22,891 nt of DNA from Nemertoderma westbladi (taxonomy: Eukaryota > Xenacoelomorpha > Nemertodermatida > Nemertodermatidae). Each line of letters starts with the position of its first letter. The first letter of the stretch is position 1. The notes below the pieces were generated by a model. The model saw nothing but the letters and a program-made list of their open reading frames with translations. It did not search any database and was not told where the DNA came from. The translations under genes were made by a program, and so were the position numbers. Where the stretch lies: NCBI GenBank assembly GCA_032718475.1, contig JAUCBJ010002029.1, positions 1 through 22,891 on the forward strand. The letters run 5' to 3'. Below, in pieces: positions 18,889 to 22,891 of the stretch.

Positions 18889-19322
18889 ACCATTTGTTTC
18901 TTTTATTTGAAATAAAAGGTCAGTTCCTTATCGGGCTGCTAGGCCCGGCCGCCCATCTCTAGTTATTATATTATAAGATGTTTTATATAATTTAACAGGC
19001 ACAATGTTGCCGGACATTGATATATTTCAGAACATCACCAAATTTGGAAAGTCTGTATGTGAACTAGTGATTTGGGGCGGCTTTGTTTCTACTTCTGCTG
19101 TTTATAGTGTAGGCCGACACGACTTGATAGGCAATACAAGGTCGCTTCAACCTCAAATTTGCATATTTGAGTTATACTCTATGCGACAGGTTCGTGGGGC
19201 CTTCGCGCAGATGATTAGTGTACATGTAACTAAAATTAGTGGACCTGGTCACTGTCCCTAGCGGGCGTACATACTAACTATACAACTCTCCCTGTGTGTA
19301 CAATTTATAAACTTTTTATAGA
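18889..19322. other. Non-coding stretch (unit B)
   Basis: This is the unit B copy of 12801-13234. One substitution lies at 18955 (A, where unit A has G at 12867). Confidence 0.45.
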
Positions 19323-19459
19323 CTACATGTGTACCAAGTTTGGTTAAATTTCATCAACGATTAACCGACTTATTAACGTTCAAACATTTTCAACGACGAT
19401 GACAGACAGTCTACTAATTATACACAGAGGCTCACGCTAGACTTCGTGGCTTGCCCCAC
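19323..19459 (-). repeat. Dispersed repeat, copy 3 (unit B)
   Basis: This is the duplicate of the 13235-13371 copy, inverted relative to the repeat at 7631-7790. It is not an independent insertion. Confidence 0.72.
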
Positions 19460-19554
19460 AAACAGCACGACCAGACCATGGGCTATGCTATATAGTTATA
19501 ACTTGCTGCACCGTAATTAAAATTATCTATTATCCAATTAATTTAATGGTTATA

Positions 19555-19776
19555 TTGAAAAATATCGATACATGAAAAATATCGAGAGTAAAAATAACGC
19601 GAGTAAAAACATCGAGTGTTGAAAAATAATGATAATATCGAGAGTTCAAAAAATATCGAGAGTAAAAATAACGAGGGTAAAAATATCGAGAGTAAAAATA
19701 TCGAGTGTTGAAAAATATCGAGAGTAAAAATATCGAGTGTTGAAAATATCGAGAGTAAAAATATCGATAGTAACAA
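19555..19776 (-). repeat. Two-word minisatellite, inverted arm (unit B)
   Basis: This is the unit B copy of 13467-13688, the same length as in unit A. The expansion in unit B affected only the main arm. Confidence 0.9.
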
Positions 19777-20051
19777 TTTTTTTAAATAAGGGTTGTATGA
19801 TAATTTTTTTTACTAAAAATGTTCTAATAGAATATTTAACAATATTTATAATATTTCTCAAAATTTATAGCTAGCACTTCTTTTATAATATTTATTAAAA
19901 AAATAGCAAAAACTAGCTAGTATAATAAATCTGGTAAATGGGTACCCAAGGTGTATTACATAATGTCATTTACTTGCACTTGCACTGTTGTAACCCATGC
20001 ACTGCAATATTGTTCCATAATTCTTAATAAAATGCTCAAGCAAAATGCAAT

Positions 20052-21246
20052 ATTTTTACTCTCGATATTTTTCAACACTCGATATTTTTACTCTCGATAT
20101 TTTTACTCTCGATATTTTTCAACACTCGATATTTTTACTCTCGATATTTTTCAACACTCGATATTTTTCAACACTGGATAATTTTACTCTCGATATTTTT
20201 CAACACTCGATATTTTTATTCTCGATATTTTTCAACACTCGATATTTTTACTCTAGATATTTTTCAACACTCGATATTTTTACTCTCAATATTTTTCAAC
20301 ACTCGACATTTTTACTCTCGATATTTTTACTCTTGATATTTTTACTCTCGATATTTTTCAACACTCGATATTTTTACTCTCGACATTTTTACTCTCAATA
20401 TTTTTCAACACTCGCTATTTTTCAACACTGGATATTTTTACTCTCAATATTTTTCAACACTCGAAAATTTTACTCTCGATATTATTCAACACTCGATATT
20501 TTTCAACACTCGTTATTTTCGATATTTTTCATCTCGCGTTATTTTTACTCTCGATATTTTTTAATCACGTTAATTTTCAACACTCGTTATTTTTACTCTC
20601 GTTATTTTTACTCTCGATATTTTTCAACACTCGATATTTTTCAACACTCGATATTTTTCAACTCTCGATATTTTTACTCTCGATATTTTTACTCTCGATA
20701 TTTTTCAACACTCGATATTTTTACTCTCGATATTTTTCAACACTCGATATTTTTCAACACTGGATATTTTTACTCTCGATATTTTTCAACACTCGATATT
20801 TTTATTCTCGATATTTTTCAACACTCGATATTTTTACTCTAGATATTTTTCAACACTCGATATTTTTACTCTCAATATTTTTCAACACTCGACATTTTTA
20901 CTCTCGATATTTTTACTCTTGATATTTTTACTCTCGATATTTTTCAACACTCGATATTTTTACTCTCGACATTTTTACTCTCAATATTTTTCAACACTCG
21001 CTATTTTTCAACACTGGATATTTTTACTCTCAATATTTTTCAACACTCGAAAATTTTACTCTCGATATTATTCAACACTCGATATTTTTCAACACTCGTT
21101 ATTTTCGATATTTTTCATCTCGCGTTATTTTTACTCTCGATATTTTTTAATCACGTTAATTTTCAACACTCGTTATTTTTACTCTCGATATTTTTACTCT
21201 CGTTATTTTTACTCTCGATATTTTTCAAGTCTCGATATTTTTCACC
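20052..21246 (+). repeat. Two-word minisatellite, main arm, expanded (unit B)
   Basis: This is the same 15/17-bp two-word array as in unit A, but about 586 bp longer. The block beginning acactggata at 20171 recurs from 20757, an offset of exactly 586. A unit-B-specific variant, gacattttt (C at 20307, T in unit A), also recurs at 20893. The extra length therefore arose by copying a block within unit B. Confidence 0.93.
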
Positions 21247-21334
21247 ATTACCAATTTAATGTGTAATTATATATAATTTCATGAAAATATACTTCCTTTA
21301 GTATTTATTACCTTTATGGTTTAGCTGTTGAACA
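21247..21334 (+). promoter_or_regulatory. Short upstream region of receptor ORF, copy B
   Basis: These 88 bp lie between the expanded minisatellite and the ATG and match unit A except for one extra T (gtatttatt for gtattatt). No promoter motif can be assigned. Confidence 0.25.
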
Positions 21335-22567
21335 ATGTATATAATTTTATTGCAAACGATTTTCTGCTTATATTATTGCATGGATTTTTCTGTTGCTAAT
21401 TGGAGCGAAACATTTACCAATAATTCTAACACAATGAAATCAGATATATATCACAAGTATTATATCAATATCCTTCAAGATGATTTTGATGTAGTTCTCT
21501 ATTGGTTTAATGGTTATAAAAATGTTGTAGATTTCTTCGGCGCAAAAATTCTCACACCATACATATCAATAAATAATATATTTGGATTGGTTGGAAATAT
21601 ATTTATAATTATCACGATTTTTCGTGAAAAATCATTTAACACTCTGTTTTATAGAATGTTAGCTGTTAAGTCAGTTTTTGATATTCTCCTATCTTTTGGA
21701 TCTCTATTACTTCATGGCAGTATTAGGGATTGGTTCAGCATCTCCATTACGGTTGAAAAGGTCAATGGCATTATGATATACCACTTGCATTGTTATAATG
21801 TTATGTACTGGATATTTCAGCTTTATTGGCAATTGCTACATTGGTTTGTAAAGAATGAAAATGATACTCTGATATTAATAATGGGTGTAGAACGCATATC
21901 AGCACTCTATTTACCAGTTTGGTATAAAAATACAAAATTGAAAAACAATAATATGATTTACTATATTGTATTACTGCTATTTGTATATACAGCTTGTTTT
22001 TACTGGCCTTTTGCTCTAATATATAAGCCTGAAATTCGTTATGTTGATAGACATATGCAATATTGGGCAATATATAATTATTGGGAAGCGCATAACATAT
22101 ATATCCATAGAGCTTATCAATTTCTTGATTATTTCTCTCCTATTAGAATAAGCGTACAATTTCTCGGAATATTAATCATCAATTGGCTTATGATTTATAA
22201 ATTAAGAAAACTAAATTACGACAAACAAAATTCATCCTCTTGTAAATTGGTTGCAGCGGTACGTTTGATGCTAATAAATGGGATATTGATGTGCATAAAA
22301 GATTTTCTCTATGTGCTGTGGTTCATAATAAGGAAATATCTCGACACAATTGAAGCCCAAATAGGACCAAAATCAACAATAATGGAAGTATTGCATTGGA
22401 AGAAACTATGGCTTGCCAATGCTTACACTGTTGCTTTAGGTAATTGTCTTAATATTTCCTACTGTATAGATTTTTACCTCATGTATATGTTTGTTGGTAG
22501 TTTTAGAAATGCTGTAAAGGTCAACATATTTAAACCGTTAAGAAAATATTTTAAAATAAGTCGATAA
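21335..22567 (+). CDS. Divergent rhodopsin-family 7TM receptor, copy B
   Basis: This second 410-codon receptor ORF is identical to copy A by eye at the protein level except at residue 355, where Trp (tgg) replaces Ser (tcg). That residue lies in the last extracellular loop just before TM7. All membrane segments, the ER-x6-P block after TM3 and the degenerate DFYLMY of TM7 are the same. The frame is intact, so neither copy shows a disabling change. As in copy A, a 164-bp array of its own 3' end follows directly. Near-identity of the two copies fits very recent duplication, ongoing gene conversion, or two haplotypes placed in tandem by assembly. As for copy A, ligand and coupling are unknown. 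Confidence 0.72.
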   Translation: MYIILLQTIFCLYYCMDFSVANWSETFTNNSNTMKSDIYHKYYINILQDDFDVVLYWFNGYKNVVDFFGAKILTPYISINNIFGLVGNIFIIITIFREKSFNTLFYRMLAVKSVFDILLSFGSLLLHGSIRDWFSISITVEKVNGIMIYHLHCYNVMYWIFQLYWQLLHWFVKNENDTLILIMGVERISALYLPVWYKNTKLKNNNMIYYIVLLLFVYTACFYWPFALIYKPEIRYVDRHMQYWAIYNYWEAHNIYIHRAYQFLDYFSPIRISVQFLGILIINWLMIYKLRKLNYDKQNSSSCKLVAAVRLMLINGILMCIKDFLYVLWFIIRKYLDTIEAQIGPKSTIMEVLHWKKLWLANAYTVALGNCLNISYCIDFYLMYMFVGSFRNAVKVNIFKPLRKYFKISR

Positions 22568-22891
22568 ACATATAATAGTGAATCGAAACTGATATATTTA
22601 CAAACTATTGTCTTTTTATTACTTACTGTATAGATTTTTACCTCATGTATATGTTTGTTGGTAGTTTTAGAAATGCTGTAAAGGTCAACATATTTAAACC
22701 GTTAAGAAAATATTTTAAAATAAGTCGATAAACATATAATAGTGAATCGAAACTGATATATTTACAAACTATTGTCTTTTTATTACTTACTGTATAGATT
22801 TTTACCTCATGTATATGTTTGTTGGTAGTTTTAGAAATGCTGTAAAGGTCAACATATTTAAACCGTTAAGAAAATATTTTAAAATAAGTCG
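22460..22891 (+). repeat. 164-bp tandem array of receptor 3' end (unit B)
   Basis: Units start at 22460, 22624 and 22788 with the same 164-bp period as in unit A; the window ends inside the third. The units match those of unit A. The total number of units in this copy is not visible. Confidence 0.95.

Larger units (their letters stand above)
17326..22891 (+). repeat. Tandem duplication, unit B (partial)
   Basis: This is the second copy of the 11238-onward unit, running off the end of the window inside its 164-bp array. It differs from unit A by a few substitutions and by 587 bp of extra length, of which 586 lie in the minisatellite. It begins inside the minus-strand LINE ORF1 fossil, so it carries only that gene's N-terminal part. 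Confidence 0.95.

Noticed and set aside
1-22891. tRNA, rRNA and other structured RNA genes
   Set aside because: I saw no tRNA cloverleaf boxes or rRNA signatures on either strand while reading; a covariance-model scan was not possible.

Overview
The window looks like intergenic and accessory DNA from an animal nuclear genome, probably an invertebrate. It is AT-rich and gene-poor. It holds non-LTR retrotransposons of metazoan type, several unrelated minisatellites, homopolymer tracts and an intronless seven-transmembrane receptor reading frame. Nothing suggests a prokaryote: there are no operons and no convincing ribosome binding sites. The species cannot be named from the sequence.

Left part (1-3400): non-coding DNA rich in simple repeats. 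There is a 59-bp tandem repeat (76-340), an unexplained GC-rich patch (960-1262), and a C-rich minisatellite (1990-2082) that returns as an inverted copy about 1 kb later (3071-3170). Between these arms lies a minisatellite whose every unit can fold into a hairpin (2756-2903).

3405-7259: a nearly complete non-LTR retrotransposon (LINE) on the plus strand. ORF1 has an RRM-like domain and is broken by a frameshift. ORF2 has endonuclease, reverse transcriptase and a C-terminal zinc knuckle, and is open except for one early stop codon. A 17-A run follows the ORF2 stop almost directly.

7260-10240: non-coding DNA with a dispersed repeat (7631-7790), a 104-bp tandem duplication (8319-8526), and long poly-C and poly-G tracts (9643-10033).

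10245-11827: a second, older LINE on the minus strand. It keeps decayed ORF1 and endonuclease pieces and has lost the reverse transcriptase.

11238 to the window end: a direct tandem duplication with a period of 6,088 bp and very few differences. Each unit carries, in order, part of the minus-strand LINE ORF1, a degenerate ~22-bp repeat, the dispersed repeat in inverted orientation, a minisatellite built from 15- and 17-bp words in two opposed arms, an intact 410-codon receptor-like ORF (14660-15892 and 21335-22567), and a 164-bp tandem array made from the 3' end of that ORF. The second unit has an extra 586 bp inside its minisatellite. The spacer of the first unit (16431-17325) holds a small reverse transcriptase fossil. 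The most notable assembly is the duplicated divergent receptor gene, bracketed by an opposed-arm minisatellite upstream and an array of its own last 36 codons downstream.
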